A DNA stretch of 64,000 nucleotides from Dyella sedimenti. GTDB lineage: Bacteria; Pseudomonadota; Gammaproteobacteria; Xanthomonadales; Rhodanobacteraceae. This document shows positions 24,246-32,200 of the stretch, piece after piece (the stretch's first letter is position 1; each line of letters starts with the position of its first letter). The stretch lies in NCBI RefSeq assembly GCF_022760995.1, contig NZ_JAKWJO010000011.1, positions 36,790-100,789 of the forward strand, written 5' to 3'. The notes under the pieces were generated by a model. The model did not search any database and was not told the DNA's origin. It was given only the letters and a program-made list of their open reading frames with translations. The position numbers and the translations under genes were made by a program.

Positions 24246-26678
24246 ATGAAGCTGCGCTACACGGCGTTGTATGTCGCGATGGCATGGGTGCTCGCTCCGG
24301 GCACGCTGCTGGCGGCGGACCAGCAGGATGCATCACCGCAGAACCCGCCGTCCCAGAATCCCGCACAGGCCGGCAAGAAGGTCAAGGATCTCGATGCCGT
24401 GCAGGTGAGCGCCACCAAGCGTGAGACGCCCCTGCAGAAGACGCCGGTGGCGGTCAGTGCCATCACGCCCGATACGCTCGACAAGGAGCGCGTGATGACG
24501 GTGCAGGACCTCACCAAGCTGGTGCCGGGCCTGCAGGGTACCAGCGAGGGCGACCACGGCGTGGTGACGCTGACCTTGCGCGGCATCGGCAACGACAGCG
24601 CCAAGACCGAGTACGCCGATCCCGAGGTGGCCACCTTCGTCGACGGCGTGTACACGCCGCGCGCCGAAGCCGCGGCCGGCCTGCTGCTGGACATGGACGG
24701 CGTGGAAGTGCTGCGCGGCCCGCAGGGCACGCTGTGGGGCCGCAACTCCACGGCGGGCGCGATCAGCTTCCAGACCGCCAAGCCCGACCTCAATGCCGGC
24801 TTCTATGGCAACGCGCAGGTGGAGGCGGGCAACTACAACGAGGTGGGCGCGCGCGCCGCGTTCAACCTGCCGATCAGCAGCACGTTCGCGATGCGCGTGG
24901 CGGTAGTGCACCAGCAGCACGACGGCTACGTGGACTACCAGAACCCGGAAAGCGAGCTGCCCAGCGTGGCCCAGCAGCAGGCCACCTACCTGGCCTCGGG
25001 CGGCGATCCTGCGAAGTTCCAGCCGATCAATGCCGACCAGTTCATCCATGGCGGCCAGAAGTACAGTGCCCAGGACCAGTCGGCCGCCCGCGTGAGCGCG
25101 CTGTGGCAGCCCAGCGATGCGTTCAAGTGGAACATCTCCTACGAGTATTTCATCGATCGCGGCACGCCGAGCCTCAGCCTGATGCAGACGCCGCGCCAGG
25201 GGCAGGATTTCTGGTCCGCGCTGGTGGACGTGGCGCCGTACCTGGACCGCACCAGCAAGACGGTGCGCAGTCGCATGGACTGGAACATCAACGACGACAT
25301 GCAGCTGAGCTACATCGCCGGCTACAACCGCTACTCCGGCAAGAGCGACTACGACCAGGACGTCGGCGTGGCCGTGCCGACCAGCTTCACCACCGGCGGC
25401 ATCTACCAGGACGACCGCACCAACTATTCCAACTACGAAAGCTACAGCCAGGAAATCGACCTGAAGTCGCGCGGCCAGCAGGCCGTGGACTGGATCGTGG
25501 GCGCGTACTACGCGTACGAGGACAACAACATCCGTTTCGACATCCCGCAGATGAACGGTACCCAGAACGGCACCGTGGCATGGCAGGGTTCCTTCATCCA
25601 GCCGAAGGAGACGGTGGAGTCCGAGGCGATCTTCGGCCAGGCCACCTGGCACGTCTCCGACCATTGGCGCCTGACCGGTGGCGCGCGCTGGTCGCATGAC
25701 GACAAGGAGAACGACGGTGGCATCAACTGGGGCTGGGACTACGATCCCACCGTGCCGCAGGTGCCGATCTCGCCGGGCACCATCCCCGGGCCGGCCAACG
25801 GCTTCACCGTGTCGACCTACAACAGCGCCAAGTACAGCAAGGGCAAGGTCACCTGGCTGGCCCGCGTGGATACCGACGTCAGCGACAACGGGCTGCTGTA
25901 TGCCAGCGTATCCACCGGCTACAAGTCGGGCGGTACCCAGGACGGCGGCGCGCTGTACAAGCCCGAGTCGCTGACCAACTACGAGATCGGTACCAAGTTC
26001 ACCTTCCTCGACGGTCACATGACCTGGAACTCGGACGTCTACTACGAGGACTTCAAGAACTTCCAGCTGTCCGCGCCCATCACCTATCCGAACGGCAACC
26101 TGGGCCTGGGCTTCTCCAACGTGGGCGGCAGCACCAAGGTGATCGGCATCGAGTCGGAGCTGGCCTACCAACAGAAGGACGACCGCTTCGACCTGATCTT
26201 CTCAGCCATCCCGAAGAAGAAGCTGGGCACGCTGGTCTACGCGGGAAGCAACGACTACCAGGGCCTGCCGGTCTGTCCGCCGCAGTCGGGCCTGGCCAAC
26301 TGCACGGACGTCAGCGGCAACGACCTGCCGCACGCGCCGAACGTGTCGTTGACCGGCATCTACGAGCACGACTTCCACCTGGACAACGGCGGCCGCCTGA
26401 CGCCACGCCTGAGCGCGCAGTACCAGAGCAGCCAGTGGTTGAGCTATTTCAACCTCGGCGAAGGCGACAAGCAGAAGGCTTACGTGCGCGGCGACCTGTC
26501 GCTGCGCTACACCGAGCCGGGCGACCGCTGGTGGGTCAACGCGTACGTGCAGAACGTGGCCAACGGCAAGGTGCGCACCAGCGCGGGTCGCTTCCTGATG
26601 GCGGACGGTTCGCTGCAGTACATCTCGCAGTACCTGGCGCCGCGCACGTACGGCGTCCAGCTCGGCGTTTGGTTCTAG
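24246..26678 (+). CDS. TonB-dependent receptor of the carbohydrate locus
   Basis: An 810-residue outer-membrane active transporter. It has a signal peptide (LYVAMAWVLAPGTLLAADQ), a plug domain starting KDLDAVQVSATKRETPLQK and containing VPGLQGT, FVDGVYTPR and EVLRGPQGTLWGRNSTAGAI, and a 22-strand barrel ending in the aromatic C-terminus GVQLGVWF. The IRON/CirA-like plug resembles the oligosaccharide receptors of Xanthomonadales and Caulobacter. Operators upstream and the neighbouring GH3 enzyme indicate import of a glucoside or a plant glycoside. A flavin halogenase follows, a pairing seen in other TonB carbohydrate loci. Confidence 0.92.
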   Translation: MKLRYTALYVAMAWVLAPGTLLAADQQDASPQNPPSQNPAQAGKKVKDLDAVQVSATKRETPLQKTPVAVSAITPDTLDKERVMTVQDLTKLVPGLQGTSEGDHGVVTLTLRGIGNDSAKTEYADPEVATFVDGVYTPRAEAAAGLLLDMDGVEVLRGPQGTLWGRNSTAGAISFQTAKPDLNAGFYGNAQVEAGNYNEVGARAAFNLPISSTFAMRVAVVHQQHDGYVDYQNPESELPSVAQQQATYLASGGDPAKFQPINADQFIHGGQKYSAQDQSAARVSALWQPSDAFKWNISYEYFIDRGTPSLSLMQTPRQGQDFWSALVDVAPYLDRTSKTVRSRMDWNINDDMQLSYIAGYNRYSGKSDYDQDVGVAVPTSFTTGGIYQDDRTNYSNYESYSQEIDLKSRGQQAVDWIVGAYYAYEDNNIRFDIPQMNGTQNGTVAWQGSFIQPKETVESEAIFGQATWHVSDHWRLTGGARWSHDDKENDGGINWGWDYDPTVPQVPISPGTIPGPANGFTVSTYNSAKYSKGKVTWLARVDTDVSDNGLLYASVSTGYKSGGTQDGGALYKPESLTNYEIGTKFTFLDGHMTWNSDVYYEDFKNFQLSAPITYPNGNLGLGFSNVGGSTKVIGIESELAYQQKDDRFDLIFSAIPKKKLGTLVYAGSNDYQGLPVCPPQSGLANCTDVSGNDLPHAPNVSLTGIYEHDFHLDNGGRLTPRLSAQYQSSQWLSYFNLGEGDKQKAYVRGDLSLRYTEPGDRWWVNAYVQNVANGKVRTSAGRFLMADGSLQYISQYLAPRTYGVQLGVWF

Positions 26679-26689
26679 CGCCATGGACG

Positions 26690-26717
26690 GGCGGCGCCCC
26701 ACCTCGATGGCGCCGCC
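26690..26717 (+). terminator. Hairpin between the receptor and halogenase genes
   Basis: GGCGGCGCC (26690-26698) pairs perfectly with GGCGCCGCC (26709-26717) around a ten-base loop, starting 12 bases after the receptor stop. There is no T-run, so it may protect the 3' end or attenuate transcription into the halogenase. Confidence 0.5.
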
Positions 26718-26861
26718 GATGGTTTGCCGTTCACCAGGCGACGTGCCGGGGCATGTCGCCGACCCTCCCCATGAATGGCACATTGGCCGGGCCCCGTGGG
26801 GCGGTCCGGCCTTTCTTTCATCGATGCCCGCGCACGGGCTGCCGGCTGGATGGGGGCGATC

Positions 26862-28451
26862 ATGGCTCGCTTGAGGAAAGTGTTGGTAGTGGGCGGCGGC
26901 ACGGCGGGATGGCTTGCCGCCTGTTATCTCGCCAAGGCGCTGAACGCGGCCGATCCACGCAGCGTGCAGGTGCACCTGGTGGAATCGCCCGACATCGGCC
27001 TGCTCGGCGTGGGCGAGGCGACCTTTCCCTCGATCCGCGGCACGCTCTCGGCCATCGGCCTGGACGAGCGCCGCTTCCTGGTGGGCGCCACGGCGACCTA
27101 CAAGCAGGGCATCCACTATCGCCATTGGGTGCGGCCACCCGGCACGCCGGGCCGCGAGCATTTCTTCCATCCGTTCAGCCTGCCCAGCCAGCGCCCGGGC
27201 GGGCCCGAGCTGCTGCCTTACTGGCTGCTGGGCGCAGCGCCCGCGGGCATGCCGTTCGCGGAGGCGGTGACCATGCAGAGCGCGCTGGTCGAGCAGAACC
27301 GCGCGCCCAAGCGGCCGAGGGATCCCGATTACCAGGGGCCGCTGAACCATGCGTTCCATTTCGATGCCGCCTGCTTCGCCAAGGTGCTGGCCGAGCATGG
27401 CCAGCAGGCGCTGGGCGTGAAGCGCCACGAGGCGACGGTCGAGCGCGCGGAGCTGGACGCCGCCGGCGCCATCGCCCGCGTGGTCACGCGCGAGCTGGGC
27501 GAGCTGACCGCGGACCTGTACGTGGATTGCACCGGGCTGCGCGGGCGCCTGATCGGCGATGTCATGCAGTCGCCGTTCCGCAGCCAGCGCGACGTGCTGT
27601 TCGCCGACCGCGCGGTGGCGATGCAGGTGCCGTACGAGCGGCCGGACACGCCGATTCCCTCGTACACCATCTCCACCGCGCAGGAAGCCGGCTGGATCTG
27701 GGACATCGGCCTGCAGAAGCGGCGCGGGGTCGGCTACGTGTATTCCTCGCGCCATACCGGCGACGATCGCGCCGAGGCGGTGTTCCGGCGCTACCTGGGG
27801 ACCGCCACCGATGGCCTGAAGGCCATGCACATCCAGTTCGAGACCGGCTACCGGCCCGAGCACTGGCGCAAGAACTGCGTGGCGGTGGGCCTGGCGGGCG
27901 GCTTCGTGGAGCCGCTGGAATCGACCGGCATCGCGCTGATCGAGCTGGCGACCTACCTGCTGACCCACCTGCTGCCGTCCGACACCGGGGACATGGAACG
28001 CGTGGCCCGTCACTACAACGAGATGATGGTGGCGCGCTACGACCGCATCATCGATTTCATCAAGATGCACTACTGCCTGAGCCAGCGGCGCGATTCGGCG
28101 TTCTGGACCGACAACACCGATCCGGCCAGCATCCCGCGGACGCTCCAGGACAAGCTGGCCCTGTGGCGGCATCGCCCGCCGCATCGGCTGGATTTCATCG
28201 GCGACCTGGAGATGTTCCTGGTGGCGAGCTGGCAGTACATCCTCTACGGCATGGAGTTCGCCACCGACCTGGAGCCCATGCGCAGCGCATATCCGCGGAT
28301 CGAGGAAGCGAAGCGGGAATTCGCCATGATCCGGCAGGTGGCCGCGCATGCCGCCAGCGACTTGCCCGATCACCGCGCGCTGGTGGAACAGCTGTGCCGG
28401 GAATACGGGCAGCGCACGGACATGGCGGATCGGGCGGACGCGACGGCCTAG
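26862..28451 (+). CDS. Flavin-dependent tryptophan/indole halogenase-type protein
   Basis: A 529-residue FAD enzyme of the tryptophan halogenase family (PF04820). The FAD motif GGGTAGW is at 11-17. Lys81 in ATYKQGIHY occupies the position of the essential lysine of PrnA/RebH. EPLESTGI supplies the conserved glutamate near residue 353. The halogenase signature WxWxIP is present as WIWDIG (278-283), with Pro replaced by Gly. ATG 26862 has GGGGG upstream; ATG 26850 lacks a ribosome site. It follows a TonB receptor, as do several described halogenases (BrvH and Xanthomonas enzymes) that act on indoles. No tryptophan-derived product cluster is nearby. A non-halogenating sugar-locus role remains possible. 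Confidence 0.87.
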   Translation: MARLRKVLVVGGGTAGWLAACYLAKALNAADPRSVQVHLVESPDIGLLGVGEATFPSIRGTLSAIGLDERRFLVGATATYKQGIHYRHWVRPPGTPGREHFFHPFSLPSQRPGGPELLPYWLLGAAPAGMPFAEAVTMQSALVEQNRAPKRPRDPDYQGPLNHAFHFDAACFAKVLAEHGQQALGVKRHEATVERAELDAAGAIARVVTRELGELTADLYVDCTGLRGRLIGDVMQSPFRSQRDVLFADRAVAMQVPYERPDTPIPSYTISTAQEAGWIWDIGLQKRRGVGYVYSSRHTGDDRAEAVFRRYLGTATDGLKAMHIQFETGYRPEHWRKNCVAVGLAGGFVEPLESTGIALIELATYLLTHLLPSDTGDMERVARHYNEMMVARYDRIIDFIKMHYCLSQRRDSAFWTDNTDPASIPRTLQDKLALWRHRPPHRLDFIGDLEMFLVASWQYILYGMEFATDLEPMRSAYPRIEEAKREFAMIRQVAAHAASDLPDHRALVEQLCREYGQRTDMADRADATA

Positions 28452-28541
28452 CCTGGACCATCGCACGGCACGCACCTGTACCCCGTCGCCGCCATGCTCA
28501 TGCCCTTGTCGCTCGTGTCCAACGATACGTCCCTTTGCACG

Positions 28542-28568
28542 GATGCCCTGCCCGCGGGGCAGGGCATC
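28542..28568 (+). terminator. Strong hairpin downstream of the halogenase
   Basis: GATGCCCTGCC (28542-28552) pairs with GGCAGGGCATC (28558-28568) around a five-base loop, about 90 bases after the halogenase stop. No T-run follows. Apart from this hairpin and the box at 28836, the 450-base stretch 28452-28901 shows nothing coding that I can support. Confidence 0.5.
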
Positions 28569-28835
28569 TACTGCCATGCCTGCGTGAGCTGGCGGCGCAG
28601 GCCTGATCCGCTTCAGCGCTTGCGAGCGGCGTTGTCGCGTGGTGCGCATCCGCCTTCCGGCATCTCGTCCATCAGCGGCAGTTCGCCGGGGCTGTCGAGG
28701 TCGTCGACCTGCTGGTGCACTGATCAATTTCGCCGCGCCCCCTCTCCCGGACACGTGGCGTACTGTCGCGGCTTGAATGTCCCCGGCGTGGATGATGCGG
28801 CTTTCCTCTTCCGGCTGCCGTTGGGCGAACCGGAA

Positions 28836-28847
28836 TGACCTGGATCA
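28836..28847. promoter_or_regulatory. CRP/FNR-family-like box upstream of fdxA
   Basis: TGACCTGGATCA fits TGAC-N4-ATCA, the core of FNR/Dnr-type sites (TTGAT-N4-ATCAA) with one outer base missing on each side. Its centre is about 60 bases before the fdxA ATG. The same TGAC-N4-ATCA pattern is found about 61 bases before nnrS on the other strand. Confidence 0.5.
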
Positions 28848-28901
28848 GGGTGGTGGGCAGCGGGTACCGCCATGCTGGGCTGTCAGCCCGGGGCCCACCG
28901 C

Positions 28902-29225
28902 ATGACCCACGTCGTCACCGAGAACTGCATCAACTGCAAGCACACCGATTGCGTGGAGGTCTGTCCCGTGGATTGCTTCCACGAGGGGCCCAACTTCCTG
29001 GTAATCGCCCCCGACGAATGCATCGACTGTACGCTGTGCGTGGAGGAATGCCCGGTGGACGCCATCTTCGCCGAGGCAGACGTGCCGGCCGGGCAGGAGC
29101 CGTTCGTCGCGCTCAATGCCGAACTGGCCCGGCGGTGGCCGGTCATCGCGGCCCAAGTCCCGGCGCTGCCGGACGCGGCACGCTGGAACGGCGTGCCCGA
29201 CAAGCGGCGGTTGCTGGAGCGTTGA
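28902..29225 (+). CDS. fdxA: Seven-iron ferredoxin (3Fe-4S/4Fe-4S)
   Basis: A 107-residue soluble electron carrier. The N-terminal cluster-binding half contains Cys9, Cys12, Cys17, Cys21, Cys25 and then Cys40, Cys43, Cys46, Cys50, in the order NCINCKHTDCVEVCPVDC and CIDCTLCVEECPVDAI, the classic FdxA arrangement. A C-terminal extension with two helices (ELARRWPVIAAQVPALPDA) is also typical. ATG 28902 is the start matching homologues (MTHVVTENC). The next two genes, on the opposite strand, encode a truncated globin and NnrS; shared upstream boxes suggest joint response to oxygen or nitric oxide. Confidence 0.95.
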   Translation: MTHVVTENCINCKHTDCVEVCPVDCFHEGPNFLVIAPDECIDCTLCVEECPVDAIFAEADVPAGQEPFVALNAELARRWPVIAAQVPALPDAARWNGVPDKRRLLER

Positions 29226-29256
29226 GCCGCGCGGTGCCCGTGAGCGTACGCTTCGG

Positions 29257-29294
29257 ACTCCACCCCCTGCGTGCAGGGGAGGTTGGGAGAAGGG
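29257..29294. repeat. CTCCCCCTG-type dispersed repeat, copy 1
   Basis: CCACCCCCTGCGTGCAGGGG followed by AGGTTGGGAGAAGGG. The core CCCCTGCGTGCAGGGG is a palindrome. It belongs with copies at 46920-46957, 46976-47024 and 55313-55345, and sits between the convergent fdxA and globin genes, where it may act as a terminator. Confidence 0.7.
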
Positions 29295-29295
29295 T

Positions 29296-29715
29296 TCAGG
29301 ACACGATATGCAGGGGACCGATCACCCGCGATGGGGTGTGCAGCGGTAGCCGCCCCATGCCAAGGCCCATGCTCAGGCCCTGGGCGACCCGCTCGGCGGT
29401 GCCGATGAACAGGTCGGCTACGGGAGGCTCGAACACCTCGCGCGCCGTTTCGCGCCACAACGCCAGCCAGCGATGGAACAGCGCCTGCGGGAAGGCCGGC
29501 AAGGTCCGGTGCACGCCCATGGGGTTGCCGCGGTAACGGCCCGTGCGCAGCACGGCCGAGGACCAGAAGTCGCGCAGCACCACCTTGTGCGCGCTCCAGT
29601 CCTCGATGGCCGCGTTGAACACCGGTCCAAGCTCGGCATCGCCACGTACCTTGTCGTAGAAGCGGTCGATCAGCGTGGCGATGCCCACCTCGTTGGCCTG
29701 GCCGAATAGCGCCAT
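29296..29715 (-). CDS. Group III truncated hemoglobin-like protein
   Basis: A 139-residue small globin. Family landmarks are LIDRFYDKVRGDAELGPVFN (15-34), DWSAHKVVLRDFWSSAVLRT and GRYRGNPMGVHRTLPAF, followed by QALFHRWLALWRETA. In group III globins the proximal heme-ligating histidine sits in a motif usually written HFxRWL; here that residue appears to be Leu79 (LFHRWL), with His81 two positions later. Heme binding may therefore be altered. It lies 25 bases downstream of nnrS on the same strand, consistent with a nitric-oxide protection operon. The alignment is by eye. Confidence 0.85.
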   Translation of the reverse strand: MALFGQANEVGIATLIDRFYDKVRGDAELGPVFNAAIEDWSAHKVVLRDFWSSAVLRTGRYRGNPMGVHRTLPAFPQALFHRWLALWRETAREVFEPPVADLFIGTAERVAQGLSMGLGMGRLPLHTPSRVIGPLHIVS

Positions 29716-29740
29716 GAAACGCCGTCTCCCGTCCCGCGCT

Positions 29741-30973
29741 TCAGCCGGGCTTGCCGTCGCGGCGGGGCGTCAGGTAGATCCAGGCCGAGCGCGCGGCCCA
29801 CGGCGCCAGCGCCAGCAACCAAAGCCCGGCCGCGGCCACGTAGAGCGGCCAGGGACGCGCGCTGGCATTGGCCAGCACGCGCACCACGGCGGCCAGCTGG
29901 ATGCCGGCGAAGGCGAACCACGGCACCGGCCCCATGACCAGCGGCCGGCCGGAATGCCCATGGGTGACGCGCGTGACCATGGCCACCAGCATGGAAGCGA
30001 AGAAACCGATGGTCAGCGCGTGCAGCGGGGCACGGCCCCAGCCGCTGCCGCCGGTACGAAACAGGGCGAGGCTGTCGGCGGCGAGCATCGCGAAAGACAG
30101 CGGCAGCCAGGCCAGGGCGATGTACAGCACCGCGAGCAGGCCTGGCCGGCGTGCCTTCCAGGGTTGCCAGGCGAGCCATTGCCAGCCCAGCAACACAGCC
30201 ATGGGCAGGTCCACCGTCCAGCGCCAGCGCTCCAGGCCGGCCAGGTCGCAGGCCAGGTGCGCCAGGCTCAGGGCCAGCGTGACGAGCAGCGACCAGGCCG
30301 GACGCACGACGCGATACCCGGGCACGGCGTTGTTGGAGAAGAACGGCACCATCCGGTGCGCCACCGTGAGGTAGACGGGAGCCAGCAGGCCATAGGTGCC
30401 GATGGTGTTGGCGGCGGGCATCAGCCAGGCCGGCGCGCCGCAGGCGTAGGCCAGGGCCAGGGTGAGGCCCAGCGCACCCAACACCAGCGCGGCGTAGGCC
30501 GCATTGGCCCACAGGTCGCGATAGCGGCTCTGGCGCAGGCGAATGCCCAGCGCGCCCAGGGCCCACAGCCAGCCAAGCAGCATCGCGGCCACGCCCACCG
30601 GCAGACATGCCGGCACGCCGCTTTGCGCGGCCAGCACCAGCGCTGCGCCGCCGGACATGCCGGCGAACACGCTGGCATAGAGGGGGCGCCGAATCCCGGC
30701 CAGGTTCAGCCAGCGCGGGAACACCGTCAGCAGGAAGCCCAGTACGAAGGGCGCCAGTGTGGCGTACTGCATCAGGAAGCCGTGGGCCCAGGCCACCGGC
30801 ATGGCCTGGCGGGGAAAGGGCAGGCCTTGCCATGCTGCCACCAGCACCCAGGTCCACCAGCCCATGCTGCCGAGCAGGGCCAGCGCGCCGATCAGGAACA
30901 TGGCGCGGTGCGGCGCCGCCAGCAGGATGGCGAAGGGCGCGCTCGGAGAGGGGGATGCGGTGGTGACGGCCAT
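29741..30973 (-). CDS. nnrS: NnrS-family heme/copper membrane protein
   Basis: A 410-residue integral membrane protein with about 12 hydrophobic helices. Family features are HRAMFLIGAL near the N-terminus, AHGFLMQYATLAPFVLGFL, HRMVPFFSNNAVPGY in the middle and HALTIGFFASMLVAMVTRVT, which provide conserved membrane histidines. NnrS proteins protect against nitrosative stress and bind heme and copper. ATG 30973 (MAVTTASPSP) is favoured over an upstream in-frame start that would span the putative regulatory region. The globin gene follows on the same strand. Confidence 0.92.
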   Translation of the reverse strand: MAVTTASPSPSAPFAILLAAPHRAMFLIGALALLGSMGWWTWVLVAAWQGLPFPRQAMPVAWAHGFLMQYATLAPFVLGFLLTVFPRWLNLAGIRRPLYASVFAGMSGGAALVLAAQSGVPACLPVGVAAMLLGWLWALGALGIRLRQSRYRDLWANAAYAALVLGALGLTLALAYACGAPAWLMPAANTIGTYGLLAPVYLTVAHRMVPFFSNNAVPGYRVVRPAWSLLVTLALSLAHLACDLAGLERWRWTVDLPMAVLLGWQWLAWQPWKARRPGLLAVLYIALAWLPLSFAMLAADSLALFRTGGSGWGRAPLHALTIGFFASMLVAMVTRVTHGHSGRPLVMGPVPWFAFAGIQLAAVVRVLANASARPWPLYVAAAGLWLLALAPWAARSAWIYLTPRRDGKPG

Positions 30974-31028
30974 GGTCGAGATGAAAGAAAGCAGGCGGAG
31001 TCTGACAATGGCTGCCAGGACCACGCCC

Positions 31029-31040
31029 TGATCTGAGTCA
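31029..31040. promoter_or_regulatory. CRP/FNR-family-like box upstream of nnrS
   Basis: On the minus strand the site reads TGACTCAGATCA, again TGAC-N4-ATCA. Its centre is about 61 bases before the nnrS ATG, the same distance as the fdxA box from its start. The rest of 30974-31286 shows no gene; GTAGGAGCGCC on the minus strand (31257-31247) may be half of a GTAG-type repeat. Confidence 0.5.
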
Positions 31041-31286
31041 GAATGCGCCGCGTTCCCTCACCGGTGGGCCCGATGGGACAACGTGTCGGTCCTCAACCGT
31101 GGATCCGTAACGCATCATGCGTGCCAGGCCTGCGCCATCCATGTGCGCAGAACGTCGAGAGCATGCGTAAGGCGCGATGAAGTAACTGAGTGTAGGCAGC
31201 TCCTCTATGCGCAATGGTCACGCCATGAGGACCGCTCGTCGACATTGGCGCTCCTACGGTGCGGCTTGCGCCCAGGGAGAACAATG

Positions 31287-32126
31287 ATGATTCGATATGC
31301 CAAACCGCTACGTTTTGCTTGCTTACGCGCCGTGTTGCTCGGTGCCGCCTGTCTCGGCACCGCCAGTGCATGGGCCGATACCTCGCCAGCGCTCGATCGT
31401 GCCAGCCTGTGGGTCGGCGCGTTCTATTCGGACACGCAGACCCGTATCGGCGCCAGCGATCGCAGCGGCCAGTACAACGGCAGCTTCGGCCTGGAGGACG
31501 ACCTGGGCTTCCGCCAGCACAAGACCGTGCCGCGCGCGCGGCTGGATTTCCTGATCGGCGACCACCAGGGTTTCTCGTTCGATTTCTACGGCCTCGACCG
31601 CACGCACAGCCGTTCGATCGGGCGCGACCTCAGTTTCGACGGCAACGACTACCCGGCGTCGGCACGGGTGGATGGCAAGCTCAACTTCAATTTCGGCAGC
31701 GCGGCCTACCGCTGGTGGTTCGGCACCGGCAGCGACGTGTTCGGGCTGGGGCTGGGTGCCGCCTACTACGGCGTGAAGGCGCGTATCGCCGGACAGGTGT
31801 CGCTGGACGACGAAACCGCGCAGGCTTCCGCCAGCACCCACGAAACCGCATGGGCGCCCGTGCTGCAACTGGGTTGGCGGCACGCGTTCAGCCACGACCT
31901 GCGCATCTATGCGGACGCCTACGGCGTGAAGAAGAACGGCGGCAACCTGGCGGGCCACATCTACAACGCGGCGGTGGGCCTGGAATGGTTTCCCATCGAG
32001 AACCTCGGCCTCGGTGGCGAATACGGCTACACCAGAATCCGCCTGGACCAGAACCACACCAATTACCGGGCCAACCTGGACATGCGGCTGAAGGGACCTT
32101 CGCTGTTCCTGCGCTTGCGCTTTTAG
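31287..32126 (+). CDS. Exported outer-membrane beta-barrel protein of unknown role
   Basis: A 279-residue protein with a signal peptide (ACLRAVLLGAACLGTASAWA, cleavage before DTS). The mature part consists of alternating hydrophobic strands, for example ASLWVGAFYSDTQTRIGA, SAAYRWWFGTGSDVFGLGLG and YNAAVGLEWFPIENLGLGGE, ending LRLRF with the terminal phenylalanine typical of outer-membrane barrels. It would form about 10-12 strands. GGGAGA precedes the double ATG at 31284/31287. No specific family could be assigned with confidence. It is alone on its strand between nnrS and the amidohydrolase. Confidence 0.75.
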   Translation: MIRYAKPLRFACLRAVLLGAACLGTASAWADTSPALDRASLWVGAFYSDTQTRIGASDRSGQYNGSFGLEDDLGFRQHKTVPRARLDFLIGDHQGFSFDFYGLDRTHSRSIGRDLSFDGNDYPASARVDGKLNFNFGSAAYRWWFGTGSDVFGLGLGAAYYGVKARIAGQVSLDDETAQASASTHETAWAPVLQLGWRHAFSHDLRIYADAYGVKKNGGNLAGHIYNAAVGLEWFPIENLGLGGEYGYTRIRLDQNHTNYRANLDMRLKGPSLFLRLRF

Positions 32127-32155
32127 CGCCGATTCAAACAAGCCATCCCAGCGCT

Positions 32156-32179
32156 GTAGGAGCGCGCCCTGTGCGCGAC
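32156..32179 (+). repeat. GTAG-type REP element
   Basis: GTAGGAGCGCGCCCTGTGCGC followed by GAC has the 5' GTAG tetranucleotide and a GCGC stem (GCGCGC/GCGCG region) of the REP elements frequent in Pseudomonas and Xanthomonadales. It lies in the 74-base gap between two convergent genes, the usual location. Confidence 0.7.
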
Positions 32180-32200
32180 CTGCTCGTCATCCCGGCGAAT

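Noticed and set aside
26202..28754. An 850-codon open frame on the minus strand across the receptor end and halogenase
   Set aside because: Same reason: antisense frame created by high third-position G+C; the plus-strand halogenase has clear motifs.
28494..28838. Plus-strand 114-codon frame between halogenase and fdxA
   Set aside because: Translation is Ser/Arg/Pro-rich without motifs and includes the hairpin at 28542; no ribosome site.
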